Of a stretch of 64,000 bases of DNA, positions 37,840 through 46,520 are shown piece by piece. Made by a program: the position numbers and the translations under genes. Under the pieces are notes generated by a model, which searched no databases, was not told where the DNA came from, and worked only from the letters and a program-made list of their open reading frames with translations. Every line of letters starts with the position of its first letter. Position 1 is the first letter of the stretch. This DNA is from Ensifer adhaerens (lineage in GTDB: Bacteria; Pseudomonadota; Alphaproteobacteria; Rhizobiales; Rhizobiaceae): positions 1,302,001 to 1,366,000 of the forward strand of contig NZ_CP083349.1 in the NCBI RefSeq assembly GCF_020035535.1. Reading direction: 5' to 3'.

Positions 37840-38607
37840 ATGCGGATCCTGCTGACAAACGATGACGGTATTCATGCTGAAGGTCTGGCGGTCCTCGAAA
37901 GGGTCGCGCGGACGATTTCGGATGATGTCTGGGTCGTGGCACCCGAGGCGGACCAGAGCGGTCTGGCGCATTCTCTGACGCTGTCGGAGCCCTTGCGGCT
38001 TCGCCAGATCGCCGAGAAGCGCTTTGCGCTCAGGGGTACGCCGACGGATTGCGTCATCATGGCGGTGCGCAAGGTGCTGGATCGCAAGCCTGATCTCGTG
38101 CTTTCGGGCGTCAACATCGGCGCCAACATGGCCGATGACGTGACCTACTCAGGTACGGTGGCGGGCGCCATCGAGGGCACGTTGCAGGGCATTCGCTCCA
38201 TTGCGCTCAGCCAGGCTTATCATCACGCCGTCGGCAAGGCTGTGCCTTGGGATGTGGTGGAGACGCATGCGCCGAGCCTGATCCGCAAGCTGATGGCGGT
38301 GGAGCTGCCCGACGGCACCCTTCTCAACGTCAATTTCCCGAACTGCTCAGCCGACACGGTTGCCGGGATAGAGGTAACGTCACAAGGCAAGCTCGATTTC
38401 GGCCTGTCGATCGACGAGCGTACGGATGGCCGCGGCTTTCCCTACTTCTGGCTGCGCTTCGGTGAGCGTTTCGGCGATTTTCGTGCCGGAACCGACATTC
38501 ATGCTCTGCGCGAAAATTATATCTCGGTGACGCCGCTCAAGCTCGACCTGACGGACTATAGCGTCCAGGACCGCCTGATGCGGGCTTTGAACGAAGGGGC
38601 TCATTGA
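37840..38607 (+). CDS. surE: 5'/3'-nucleotidase SurE
   Basis: The 255-residue enzyme dephosphorylates nucleoside monophosphates. The N-terminal metal motif [12 protein letters not shown] (residues 4-15), the conserved [19 protein letters not shown] stretch (around residues 88-106, in part) and the serine downstream are present. ATG 37840 follows AAGGGAAGG. pcm starts directly after the stop, the common surE-pcm pair. Confidence 0.95.
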   Translation: MRILLTNDDGIHAEGLAVLERVARTISDDVWVVAPEADQSGLAHSLTLSEPLRLRQIAEKRFALRGTPTDCVIMAVRKVLDRKPDLVLSGVNIGANMADDVTYSGTVAGAIEGTLQGIRSIALSQAYHHAVGKAVPWDVVETHAPSLIRKLMAVELPDGTLLNVNFPNCSADTVAGIEVTSQGKLDFGLSIDERTDGRGFPYFWLRFGERFGDFRAGTDIHALRENYISVTPLKLDLTDYSVQDRLMRALNEGAH

Positions 38608-39261
38608 TTGAGCGCGCGCGTTTCGGAACAGGAAGGTTTTGCCAAGATGGTGCTGCGGCTGCGCGCCGCAGGCATTACCAATCATGACCTGCTCAAGGCG
38701 GTCGAGCAGACCTCGCGTGGCCAGTTCGCACCGCCGCAATATCAGGCCGAGGCCTATTCGCAGCGGACGATTCCGCTCGATTGCGGTTCCTTCATGGAAG
38801 GCTACGATTTTGCGGTGCGACTGCTCCACTGTCTGAACCTGAAAACAGGTCAGCGGGTTCTCGAGGTCGGCACCGGCAGCGGCTTTACCGCTGCGGTGAT
38901 GGGGCGGGTGGCCGAACGGGTCCTGACGATTGATCGCTACCAGACGCTCGTCGGTACGGCGCAGAAAAACCTTGAGAAATCAGGCGTTCGCAACGTCATT
39001 GTCCGCCATGCCGATGGCAGTGCCGGTGTGCCGGGTGAGGGCACTTTCGATCGCATCTTGATCACGGCTGCCTTCAACAGCCTGCCGCGCATGTTTTCCG
39101 ATCATCTCGTTTCCGGCGGAACCTTGGTGGTGCCGATCATGATGAGCGAGACCCATTGCCGGATCGTCAGGGTCAATCGAACGGGAAGCCGCTTCGACCG
39201 CGAGGATCTGTTCGACGCGCCTTACCTTCCGATCGTGCAGCAGCTCGCGTCTTTTCTTTGA
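38608..39261 (+). CDS. pcm: Protein-L-isoaspartate O-methyltransferase
   Basis: The 217-residue enzyme repairs isoaspartyl residues using SAM. It has the SAM motif VLEVGTGSGFTAAV at about residues 87-100 and the family C-terminus with LVVPI. The start appears to be TTG 38608, directly after the surE stop, with AAGGGG nine bases upstream; the next in-frame ATG (38647) would remove 13 conserved residues. It forms an operon with surE. Confidence 0.9.
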   Translation: MSARVSEQEGFAKMVLRLRAAGITNHDLLKAVEQTSRGQFAPPQYQAEAYSQRTIPLDCGSFMEGYDFAVRLLHCLNLKTGQRVLEVGTGSGFTAAVMGRVAERVLTIDRYQTLVGTAQKNLEKSGVRNVIVRHADGSAGVPGEGTFDRILITAAFNSLPRMFSDHLVSGGTLVVPIMMSETHCRIVRVNRTGSRFDREDLFDAPYLPIVQQLASFL

Positions 39262-39293
39262 TGCGGCCACTGGCGAACGTCTTTTTGAGCGCC

Positions 39294-39309
39294 TTAATAA
39301 ATCCTTAAC
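39294..39309 (+). promoter_or_regulatory. CtrA-type box (TTAA-N7-TTAAC)
   Basis: TTAATAAATCCTTAAC matches the alphaproteobacterial CtrA consensus TTAA-N7-TTAAC exactly. It lies 33 bases after pcm and 125 bases before the unknown gene at 39435, so it could control that gene. The match is seen in sequence; binding is inferred. Confidence 0.55.
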
Positions 39310-39434
39310 TGCATCCAGTCTCGCGCAAGCTTCGCGCCATACGTCTCCGCTGCACGATAGGTTTCGCCCGCGAGTCGTCGCTCTTGCACGACCAGGGTGT
39401 TGCTGCCGGATCGTGAGATAGACGGAGACGGCAA

Positions 39435-40079
39435 ATGCAGATCGCGAACAGGCTGACGGCCGCAGCATCGGGCGACGGGCTGAATAATCTTGCAGGGCGC
39501 AGCGCTGGGCAGACGAATTCTGCAAGCAAGGACGAGCAGGCCGCACAGGCGCTCGCGGCGAGCTTCTTCGACCCCACTCCGCGCATCTCCCTTTCCGCCG
39601 ACGCACTGCTCTATCTCAGCCAGACGAAGAAGGCTTCGGACGGGCAGCCGCAGCTCAGCCGCGACGAGTGGAACAATCGCCTGTCTCCGCAGCTGGCATT
39701 GCGTGAATACCAGGCCTTTGGCAAATTTCTCGACGCCGGGGATCACCAAGCCTACTACAAGAACTTCATCGACTATTACGACAGCCTCCGCCCGGAAGAT
39801 CAGGACAGCTTGCGCTATTTTGGCACGCGCGAGGCTGCCGTCGCGGGTCTGCGGTCGCTTGAATATGAACAGGCGAGCGGCGCCGACGGTGAGGTCACGT
39901 TCCAGACGCTGGTGAGCGTCCTGCTCGAAGAAGACAAGACCGCCCAGTCTGAAGCGCCGGCCCGGCCTGAGGGGCGTTCGATCTTCGCCTGGGATCTGAC
40001 AAGCATCAGCTATGAAGATCAGCCGGCGGAGCGGCGCTCCGTTTCTGAAATCGAGCGCCTCTATTCCGAACTGAGCTAG
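39435..40079 (+). CDS. Conserved hypothetical protein
   Basis: I do not recognise this 214-residue protein. It has no signal peptide or membrane helix. It is probably soluble: residues 1-50 are low-complexity (Ala/Ser-rich), residues 55-150 are rich in Tyr, Asp and Gln and likely helical (for example LALREYQAFGKFLDAGDHQ), and the C-terminus is acidic. GGAGACGGC stands upstream of ATG 39435. A CtrA-type box upstream and the LytM gene downstream hint at a cell-cycle or surface (motility) context, which is inference only. Confidence 0.7.
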   Translation: MQIANRLTAAASGDGLNNLAGRSAGQTNSASKDEQAAQALAASFFDPTPRISLSADALLYLSQTKKASDGQPQLSRDEWNNRLSPQLALREYQAFGKFLDAGDHQAYYKNFIDYYDSLRPEDQDSLRYFGTREAAVAGLRSLEYEQASGADGEVTFQTLVSVLLEEDKTAQSEAPARPEGRSIFAWDLTSISYEDQPAERRSVSEIERLYSELS

Positions 40080-40227
40080 GATTTCGCCATCGTCGCACCC
40101 GGGGCTTCCGCGCGCTCTAGGCGTTGCGCGGAGCCCGCAGCAAGCCACCAGGTCGACCGCGCCATCACATGGCGGGCCGGGTCTATGGTTAGCGTTTCGT
40201 CAAATTAGTCCTTTGGTGGTGCTGACC

Positions 40228-40243
40228 TTAACCGGGCGGTAAC
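40228..40243 (+). promoter_or_regulatory. Near-consensus CtrA box upstream of the LytM gene
   Basis: TTAACCGGGCGGTAAC differs from TTAA-N7-TTAAC by one base in the second half-site and lies 54 bases before the LysM/LytM lipoprotein start. Confidence 0.35.
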
Positions 40244-40297
40244 TCTAATAAGCTTTAATCATCCCACATCGAGTTGCGTTCGGAGTGGGTAAGCGTC

Positions 40298-41857
40298 ATG
40301 CGTCAGTTTGTATCTCCCGGGGTTGGAAAGTCCACGATCCGCCTGTGCGTGGCGGTTCTGCTAGCAAGCGCCGCAACGGGCTGCAGTTCGGACGCCAGCC
40401 GATTTGACGGCCTGTTCTCCCGGTCGGACAACATTACCACAAGCTCAATTCCGCGCGATGCGACGCCGGTTCCGCGCGGCGACGTAGCCGTCGGCCAGAT
40501 GGCGTCGACGTCACCTGCGGATGCGCGCAACGGTGCGCTCGGTCAGCCGTATCCGACTGCAAGCGCGCAGGGCGGCTATGATCCGGTGAACACCGCTTCC
40601 ACTCCGGTATCCACAGCCCGTGGTGCATCGACGCCGATCTCCGTTCAGCGCACGACCTTGGCCGACCCGAGCGCGACCACGCGCCAGAGTCCCGAAGCGC
40701 AGCCGTTCCCTGCTGCTCGCCAGCAGGCGGCCGTAGCGACACGCCAGACGCTTCCCGCGGCCGTCAACGAGACCGCAAGCAAGAGCGGCTGGACGACGCA
40801 GAATGCCCCGACGATCATGGTCCGCCCCGGCGACAATGTCGCAGCTCTCTCCAAGCGCTTCGGTGTTCCCGAGAAGGAAATTCTGAAGGCGAACGGGCTG
40901 CAGACCGCAGCGCAGGTTGAAACCGGTCAGCGCCTGGTCATCCCGACCTTCGGCTCGGTCGGTAGCCCGGCGAAGGCAGCGGCCACCAACTCGATCGCTG
41001 GTCTCGATGGCAACAAGCGTCAACCTTCGCCGCTGCCGAACGACCAGCGCGACGTCGCCATCCTGCCGGGTTCCGCCCAGTCGCGCGAAAAGAGCGCTGG
41101 CAAGACGGACGTCGTTGCCGGCAAGCCGGCGACGAACGGTGAAGGCAATGGCGGCGGCACCTATACGGTCAAGGCTGGCGACTCGCTCAATCGCATCGCC
41201 AAGACCACGGGTGTGTCTGTGGCAGCCCTCAAGCAGGCAAACGGCCTGAGCGCAGAATCGATCCGCGTCGGCCAGACGCTGCAGCTGCCGGGCGCAGGCG
41301 GCGCGGCGCTGGACCAGGTCAAGACGGCATCGGTTCCGAGCAAGAAGACCGAGCAGCCGCAGGTCGCCTCGCTCGAAAAGAACAAGCCGGCAGAATACCA
41401 GCCGCCGGCCGCCAAGCAGAGCGTTACCGATGTTGCTGCGCTCAAGACGGATGTCGATGAGGACTCGCCGAAGTCGACGGGGATCAGCAAGTACCGCTGG
41501 CCGGTACGTGGCGCGGTGGTCGCCGGTTACGGCGCCAACGTCGACGGCAACCGCAATGACGGCATCAACATCTCCGTGCCCGAGGGCACGCCGATCAAGG
41601 CGGCCGAAAACGGCGTCGTCATCTACTCGGGCAGCAGCCTGAAGGAATTGGGCAACGCTGTCCTGGTCCGCCACGACGACGGCACGGTCACGGTCTACGG
41701 CAACGCTTCCGAACTCAAGGTTCAGCGCGGCCAGAAGGTTCAGCGCGGCCAGACGCTTGCGGCTTCCGGCATGACCGGTCGCGCCAGCCAACCGCAGGTG
41801 CACTTCGAGGTGCGCAAGAACGCCACCGCCGTAAACCCGGCGACCTTCCTCGAATAG
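40298..41857 (+). CDS. LysM/LytM (NlpD/DipM-like) lipoprotein, degenerate LytM
   Basis: The 519-residue protein has a lipoprotein signal with lipobox ASAATGC (Cys about residue 28). Two LysM domains follow (about residues 175-222 and 290-336), then a C-terminal M23/LytM domain (about 405-519). The LytM active site has lost its residues: the usual HxGxD reads N420-DGI-N424, the central His is N469, and the HxH motif is Q500-V-H502. It is therefore probably a non-catalytic amidase activator like NlpD/EnvC/DipM in daughter-cell separation. GTG/other starts upstream add eight residues; ATG 40298 is preferred. It has its own terminator. Confidence 0.87.
   Translation: MRQFVSPGVGKSTIRLCVAVLLASAATGCSSDASRFDGLFSRSDNITTSSIPRDATPVPRGDVAVGQMASTSPADARNGALGQPYPTASAQGGYDPVNTASTPVSTARGASTPISVQRTTLADPSATTRQSPEAQPFPAARQQAAVATRQTLPAAVNETASKSGWTTQNAPTIMVRPGDNVAALSKRFGVPEKEILKANGLQTAAQVETGQRLVIPTFGSVGSPAKAAATNSIAGLDGNKRQPSPLPNDQRDVAILPGSAQSREKSAGKTDVVAGKPATNGEGNGGGTYTVKAGDSLNRIAKTTGVSVAALKQANGLSAESIRVGQTLQLPGAGGAALDQVKTASVPSKKTEQPQVASLEKNKPAEYQPPAAKQSVTDVAALKTDVDEDSPKSTGISKYRWPVRGAVVAGYGANVDGNRNDGINISVPEGTPIKAAENGVVIYSGSSLKELGNAVLVRHDDGTVTVYGNASELKVQRGQKVQRGQTLAASGMTGRASQPQVHFEVRKNATAVNPATFLE
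41717..41752 (+). repeat. Exact 18-bp in-frame tandem duplication
   Basis: AAGGTTCAGCGCGGCCAG occurs twice in direct tandem, encoding KVQRGQ twice within the LytM domain. The family often has a VKxGQxVKxGQ pattern here, so the protein repeat is normal; exact identity of the DNA suggests recent duplication or conversion. Confidence 0.8.
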
Positions 41858-41906
41858 GTCCGGGCCATTCCCTTGGTCGAGGCTCGATCGAGGTAGCGCG
41901 AGAATC

Positions 41907-41945
41907 AAAAAACCGCCTGCCAAACCCGGCAGGCGGTTTTTTTGT
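41907..41945. terminator. Bidirectional Rho-independent terminator
   Basis: AAAAAACCGCCTGCC (41907-41921) pairs perfectly with GGCAGGCGGTTTTTT (41928-41942) over a 6-base loop. T-runs on both strands serve the LytM gene (plus) and the ATPase gene (minus). Confidence 0.92.
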
Positions 41946-41986
41946 CTTTAGTCGAGCAGGCATGGCGCGCGATCCGATCGCTGGAG

Positions 41987-42856
41987 TTAAGCCTCCAGCC
42001 GATGGCGCATGCGTCCGGCGAGATCCTGGATGAACTGCCAGGCGACGCGGCCGGACCTTGCGCCACGGGTGGTTGCCCATTCGAGCGCTTCGGCATGCAA
42101 GGTCTCCGCGTCGACGGCAAAGCCGTAGTGCTGGGCATAGCCGTCGATCATGGCAAGGTAGTCTTCCTGGCTGCACTTGTGGAAGCCGAGCCACAGCCCG
42201 AAGCGGTCGGACAATGAGACCTTTTCCTCGACGGCCTCTGACGGGTTGATGGCGGTCGACTGTTCGTTTTCCATCATGTGGCGCGGCAACAGGTGGCGTC
42301 GGTTCGATGTCGCATAGAGCAGCACGTTCGACGGACGCCCTTCGACGCCACCGTCGAGCACGGCCTTGAGCGACTTGTAGGACGTGTCATCATGGTCAAA
42401 GGACAAGTCGTCGCAGAAGACGATCACGGGCACCGGCGCGGTCTTGAGGATGTCCATCAAGGCGGGCAGGGTGGCGATATCCTCGCGATGCACCTCGACG
42501 AGCTTGACCGCGACACTCGTATCGCGAGCGACCTGCGCATGCACGGATTTCACCAACGAAGACTTGCCCATGCCACGCGCGCCCCAGAGGAGCACGTTAT
42601 TGGCAGGAAAGCCCTCGGCAAAGCGCAAGGTGTTGTCGAGCAGAATATCGCGGACGTGATCGACGCCGGTGATCAGCGACAGTTCGATGCGATTGGGCCT
42701 GGCGACCGGTTGCAGATGATGCGTGGCCGGAGCCCACACAAAGCATTCGGCGGCGTCCCAATCATTGCTGGCTGCGGCCGGTCCGGCCATGCGCTCGATC
42801 GCCGCGGAAAGCTTCTGCATTTCCTTGATCAGAACGTCGATCTTTGCTTCCGGCAT
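41987..42856 (-). CDS. DUF815-family AAA ATPase
   Basis: The 289-residue protein is a P-loop ATPase of the DUF815 family. Walker A is GARGMGKSS (about residue 91), a Walker B-like VIVFCDDLSFD follows, and a sensor/arginine region ATSNRRHLLPR lies near residue 183. The family is common in proteobacteria and poorly characterised. The start at 42856 is preferred because GGAG is well placed; 42886 would add ten residues. It diverges from yajC. Confidence 0.85.
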   Translation of the reverse strand: MPEAKIDVLIKEMQKLSAAIERMAGPAAASNDWDAAECFVWAPATHHLQPVARPNRIELSLITGVDHVRDILLDNTLRFAEGFPANNVLLWGARGMGKSSLVKSVHAQVARDTSVAVKLVEVHREDIATLPALMDILKTAPVPVIVFCDDLSFDHDDTSYKSLKAVLDGGVEGRPSNVLLYATSNRRHLLPRHMMENEQSTAINPSEAVEEKVSLSDRFGLWLGFHKCSQEDYLAMIDGYAQHYGFAVDAETLHAEALEWATTRGARSGRVAWQFIQDLAGRMRHRLEA

Positions 42857-43157
42857 CTGTCTGTCTCCAACAACTGAATCAATCATTTGGTCACGCCACA
42901 GCGAAAATGGGCGCCTCTAACGGCACGCGATTGCCGCGCAATTGCGACGCTACCGTTAACAGACACCCGGTAGCACGCAGGTTTGCGCTGGAAAAGGCCG
43001 CAGAGCCTTCCACGGGGGGTTCTCCTCTTGTCCAAATTGTGTCAGAGGCACAGGAACGGGTAAGGGTGCCGCCGCTTTGCAGAGTGGCCGGGCGCCCCTA
43101 TATTCCGGCCGATTTGGTGCGGAGGAACCGCCGATATTTGAACTCAAGGAGTGATCG
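42857..43157. other. Divergent ATPase-yajC intergenic region
   Basis: The 301 bases hold the promoters of the DUF815 gene (minus) and of yajC-secDF (plus). Apart from the promoter candidate listed at 43075-43103 and a CAATTGCG-type near-palindrome around 42935, I see no gene or RNA. Confidence 0.5.
43075..43103 (+). promoter_or_regulatory. Candidate sigma-70 promoter for yajC-secDF
   Basis: CTTTGC (43075-43080) and CTATAT (43098-43103) are separated by 17 bases; the rhizobial consensus is CTTGAC-N17-CTATAT. The -10 is perfect and the -35 matches four of six. It lies 54 bases before yajC. Confidence 0.45.
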
Positions 43158-43493
43158 ATGTTCATTACCGAAGCTTTTGCGCAGACAGCCGGTGCCCCTT
43201 CCACTGGCGGCGCGGACATCCTTATGTCCATCCTGCCGTTCCTGCTGATTTTTGTTGTCATGTATTTCCTCATCATCCGTCCGCAGCGCGCCCAGATGAA
43301 GCGCCGCGAGGAGCTGCTGAAGAACATCCGTCGGGGTGACCAGGTGGTGACCGGCGGCGGCATCGTCGGCAAGGTTACGAAGGTCGTCGATGATAATGAA
43401 CTCGAAGTCGAAATCGCCGATGGCGTTAAGATCCGCGTCGTTCGCAGCGGCGTATCTGAAGTTCGCGTCAAGGGCGAACCTGTGAAAGAATAA
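43158..43493 (+). CDS. yajC: Sec translocase accessory protein YajC
   Basis: The 111-residue protein has one membrane helix (about residues 25-43), the motif FLIIRPQRAQMKRR and the GDQVVTGGGIVGKV segment typical of YajC, which associates with SecDF at the Sec translocon. AAGGAG stands upstream of ATG 43158. secDF follows after 47 bases. Confidence 0.94.
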   Translation: MFITEAFAQTAGAPSTGGADILMSILPFLLIFVVMYFLIIRPQRAQMKRREELLKNIRRGDQVVTGGGIVGKVTKVVDDNELEVEIADGVKIRVVRSGVSEVRVKGEPVKE

Positions 43494-43540
43494 GGGACGC
43501 GAACAGTCACCACCCGACGAACAACTGGAGCGTTTGAGGC

Positions 43541-46111
43541 ATGCGCAGATTCCCGCCGTTGAAACGTATCCTCGTCTGGTTGGTGGCTCTCGCCGGCATC
43601 GCCTTTGCCTTGCCGAATGTTCTGAGCCGTGATGAGGCAGCGGGTCTTCCGTCCTGGATGCCTCATCGCCAGGTGGCGCTCGGCCTTGATCTCCAGGGAG
43701 GCTCGCACTTCATGCTGCGAGCCGCGCGCAGCGACATCGTCGCCGCGAGGCTCGAGGCGGTCGCCGGCGAAGTCGGAAAGTCCCTGCGCGACGCCGATAT
43801 CGCCTATATCGGCCTTGCCGGCGAAGGCCAGTCGATTTCGTTCCGGGTTCGGGACAGGGCCCAGCTCTCCGCCGCTCGCGACAAGCTGAAGACGCTGACG
43901 GCGCCGGTTGAAATCGGCGGGTTCGGCAGGGGCGCGGTCTCGGAAGTCGTTTTTGATAGCGCCGACGAAGACGAGCTCGTCCGGCTGCGGCTGACCGACG
44001 AAGGCATCGACTACCGGCTGTCGTTGGCCCTTGCTCAGTCTATCGATGTGGTGCGGCGCCGTGTGGCCGAAGTCGGCGTTCTGGAGCCGCTCATACAGCG
44101 CCGCGGCGAAGATCGTCTGATCGTCCAGGTCCCGGGGCTCGACGACCCGCAGCGACTGAAGGACCTGTTGAGCCAGAGCGCTCATCTGACCTTCAGGTTG
44201 CTCGATACGGCCGTTCCGGTACAGCAGGCCGTCGAGGGACAGGCGCCGGTGGGCGCAGAAGTCCTCTATTCCTTTGACGATCCGCCGGTTCCCTATCTCG
44301 TCCAGAAGGAGCCGCTGCTGGGTGCCGCGAGCTTCCTCTCCGCGCAGCCTGAGGCAGATCCGTCCGCTGACACGGCATCGGTGGTGGTCAAGCTCGATGC
44401 GGCCTCGCAGCAGCGCGTTGCCGCCGCCACGGCGCAGCAGCCGGAGGCCAAGGTAGCGATTATTCTTGACGGGCAGGTTGCCGCAACGCCGAAACTTTCC
44501 GATGCGGTCAAGGGCGACACGGCGCGCATTTCGGCCGAGCTTCCGGCCGACTCGGCTGCGGATCTCGCCGCTCTTATCAGAACCGGCCCACTGCCGACGC
44601 AGCTGACCTTCGTTGAGGAGCGGACGGTCGGCCCCGGCGTCGGCGTTGACGCGATTACCGATGGGCTCAAGGCCGGCCTCGTCGCGGCGATTGCCGTCGC
44701 CGCCTCGATGATCTTCTTCTATGGCGTTTTCGGTGTCTTTGCCGTCATTGCACTCGCTCTGAACATCGTCTTGATCCTTGCGGTGCTCTCTGTGTCGGGT
44801 GCGACACTGACCCTCCCGGGGATCGCCGGCATCATCCTGACGATCGGTGTCGCGGTCGACTCGAACGTGCTGATCTACGAGCGCCTGCGTGAGGAGGTTC
44901 GTGGTGGCGAGCCGTTGCGCCGCACGATCAACAATGCTTTCTCCCGCGTCTTCAGCAGCATCTTCGATGCCAACCTGACGATGCTGATCGCCAGCGCCAT
45001 CCTGTTCTATCTGGGTTCCGGCCCTGTGCGTGGTTTCGCCGTTACCCTTGCGATCGGCAGTGTCACGACGCTCTTCACCGCCTATACGGTCACCCGACTG
45101 ATCGTGAAGCGTTGGCTTCGGCAGTGGAGATCCGAACGGCTGCCGAAGGGCATCCGTACCGGCCGCTTCAGCAATCTGGACATCCGCTTCATGCGGATCC
45201 GCAATCCGGTGTTCATCCTGATGGCCGCCTTGTCGGCGGCCTCGGTGCTGCTGCTTGCGGGGATCGGGCTCAATCTGGGTGTGGACTTCAAGGGCGGTTC
45301 GATCATCGAGCTGCATTCCAAGGGCGGCCCGGTCGACGTTGCCGATCTTCGCACCCGTCTCGACGAGTTGAATTTCGGCGAAGTCCAGGTGCAGCAACTC
45401 GGATCGGGCGAAGACGTGCTCGTTCGCGTGCCGTCTCAAGAGGCGGGCGACAACGCCGAACAGACCGCCGCCGGCGTCATCAGGACCGAGCTTGCTGACG
45501 AATACGACTTCCGCCGCGTTGAAGTGGTTGGCCCCGTTGTCTCGGGCGAGCTGACACGCGCCGGAACGATGGGGCTCGCAATCTCCTTCGTCGCGATCCT
45601 GCTTTATGTCTGGCTGCGTTTCGAATGGCGCTTCGCCGTCGGTGCGATCATCGCGACTGTACACGACGTGCTGTTGACGATCGGCTTCCTGGTATTGACC
45701 GGCATCGAGTTCAATCTCGGCAGCATTGCCGCTGTTCTCACCATCGTCGGCTATTCGCTGAACGACACGGTTGTCATCTACGACCGCATTCGCGAGAATC
45801 TAGACCGCTACAGGCGCATGCCGCTTTCGGTGTTGATCGATACCTCGATCAACCAGACGCTCTCACGGACGATCCTGACGGCGCTGACGACGATCCTGGC
45901 GCTCGCTGCGCTCTATCTCTTCGGCGGCGGCCTCATTCGTTCGTTCAGCGTCACCATGTTGTTTGGTGTCATTGTCGGGACGATCTCCTCCATCTATATC
46001 GCCGGCCCGATCCTCATTCTCTTCAGGAAGCGGACGGACCACATTCCGGGGGACGAAAACACGTCCGGCGCGGATGCAGGTGCTGCCGGCGCGGCAAAGG
46101 GTACGGTTTGA
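43541..46111 (+). CDS. secDF: Fused protein-export protein SecDF
   Basis: The 856-residue protein joins SecD and SecF in one chain, with 12 membrane helices in two sets of six and two large periplasmic domains. The SecD half shows LGLDLQGGSHFML (about residues 47-59) and the GPGVGVDAI and GVAVDSNVLIYERLREE motifs; the SecF half starts near residue 545, with GVDFKGGSIIE and the later SLNDTVVIYDRIREN motif. It uses the proton gradient to finish Sec export. Fused SecDF also occurs in other rhizobia and Bacillus. Confidence 0.95.
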   Translation: MRRFPPLKRILVWLVALAGIAFALPNVLSRDEAAGLPSWMPHRQVALGLDLQGGSHFMLRAARSDIVAARLEAVAGEVGKSLRDADIAYIGLAGEGQSISFRVRDRAQLSAARDKLKTLTAPVEIGGFGRGAVSEVVFDSADEDELVRLRLTDEGIDYRLSLALAQSIDVVRRRVAEVGVLEPLIQRRGEDRLIVQVPGLDDPQRLKDLLSQSAHLTFRLLDTAVPVQQAVEGQAPVGAEVLYSFDDPPVPYLVQKEPLLGAASFLSAQPEADPSADTASVVVKLDAASQQRVAAATAQQPEAKVAIILDGQVAATPKLSDAVKGDTARISAELPADSAADLAALIRTGPLPTQLTFVEERTVGPGVGVDAITDGLKAGLVAAIAVAASMIFFYGVFGVFAVIALALNIVLILAVLSVSGATLTLPGIAGIILTIGVAVDSNVLIYERLREEVRGGEPLRRTINNAFSRVFSSIFDANLTMLIASAILFYLGSGPVRGFAVTLAIGSVTTLFTAYTVTRLIVKRWLRQWRSERLPKGIRTGRFSNLDIRFMRIRNPVFILMAALSAASVLLLAGIGLNLGVDFKGGSIIELHSKGGPVDVADLRTRLDELNFGEVQVQQLGSGEDVLVRVPSQEAGDNAEQTAAGVIRTELADEYDFRRVEVVGPVVSGELTRAGTMGLAISFVAILLYVWLRFEWRFAVGAIIATVHDVLLTIGFLVLTGIEFNLGSIAAVLTIVGYSLNDTVVIYDRIRENLDRYRRMPLSVLIDTSINQTLSRTILTALTTILALAALYLFGGGLIRSFSVTMLFGVIVGTISSIYIAGPILILFRKRTDHIPGDENTSGADAGAAGAAKGTV

Positions 46112-46112
46112 A

Positions 46113-46499
46113 ATGCCCAAGGGTATTGAAATTCGCGAAGCGCATTTTCCGGGCCGCGCACCGATCGATGCCTATGGCAACGGCGGCTTTCGCTTCGCGG
46201 ATATGTCGCATCGCGGATCGATCCTGATGCTGCCTTCGGGCGTCTATGGGTGGGACGTTGCCGAGGGAGATCCCCTGGCGGTCGAGAAGTTCTACAGGGT
46301 CATCGACGAGGCGAAGGACATCGAAGTGCTGCTGGTCGGCACAGGCAAGGACATTCGCCCGCTGCCTGCTGACCTCAAGGCCGCGCTCCGCGCCGTCAAC
46401 GTATCCTCGGATCCGATGAGCACCGGGGCTGCTGTTCGCACCTACAATGTGATGCTGGCCGAATCGCGTGCAGTCGCCGTCGCGCTGATCGCCGTCTGA
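46113..46499 (+). CDS. Mth938-like (DUF498) protein
   Basis: The 128-residue protein belongs to the Mth938-like/DUF498 family, whose eukaryotic member NDUFAF3 helps assemble respiratory complex I. Seen here are the segments HRGSILMLPSGVYGWDV and LLVGTGKDIRPLP of that fold. ATG 46113 lies one base after the secDF stop. The next gene resembles NDUFAF6, also a complex I assembly factor, so the two may be functionally linked. Confidence 0.82.
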   Translation: MPKGIEIREAHFPGRAPIDAYGNGGFRFADMSHRGSILMLPSGVYGWDVAEGDPLAVEKFYRVIDEAKDIEVLLVGTGKDIRPLPADLKAALRAVNVSSDPMSTGAAVRTYNVMLAESRAVAVALIAV

Positions 46500-46520
46500 T
46501 CGGCATTCGGGGAAGACGAC

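Noticed and set aside
42956..45664. A 902-codon open frame on the minus strand opposite secDF
   Set aside because: It mirrors a GC-rich gene codon by codon, has no family features (Asp/Arg/His-rich), and overlaps the well-supported secDF completely.
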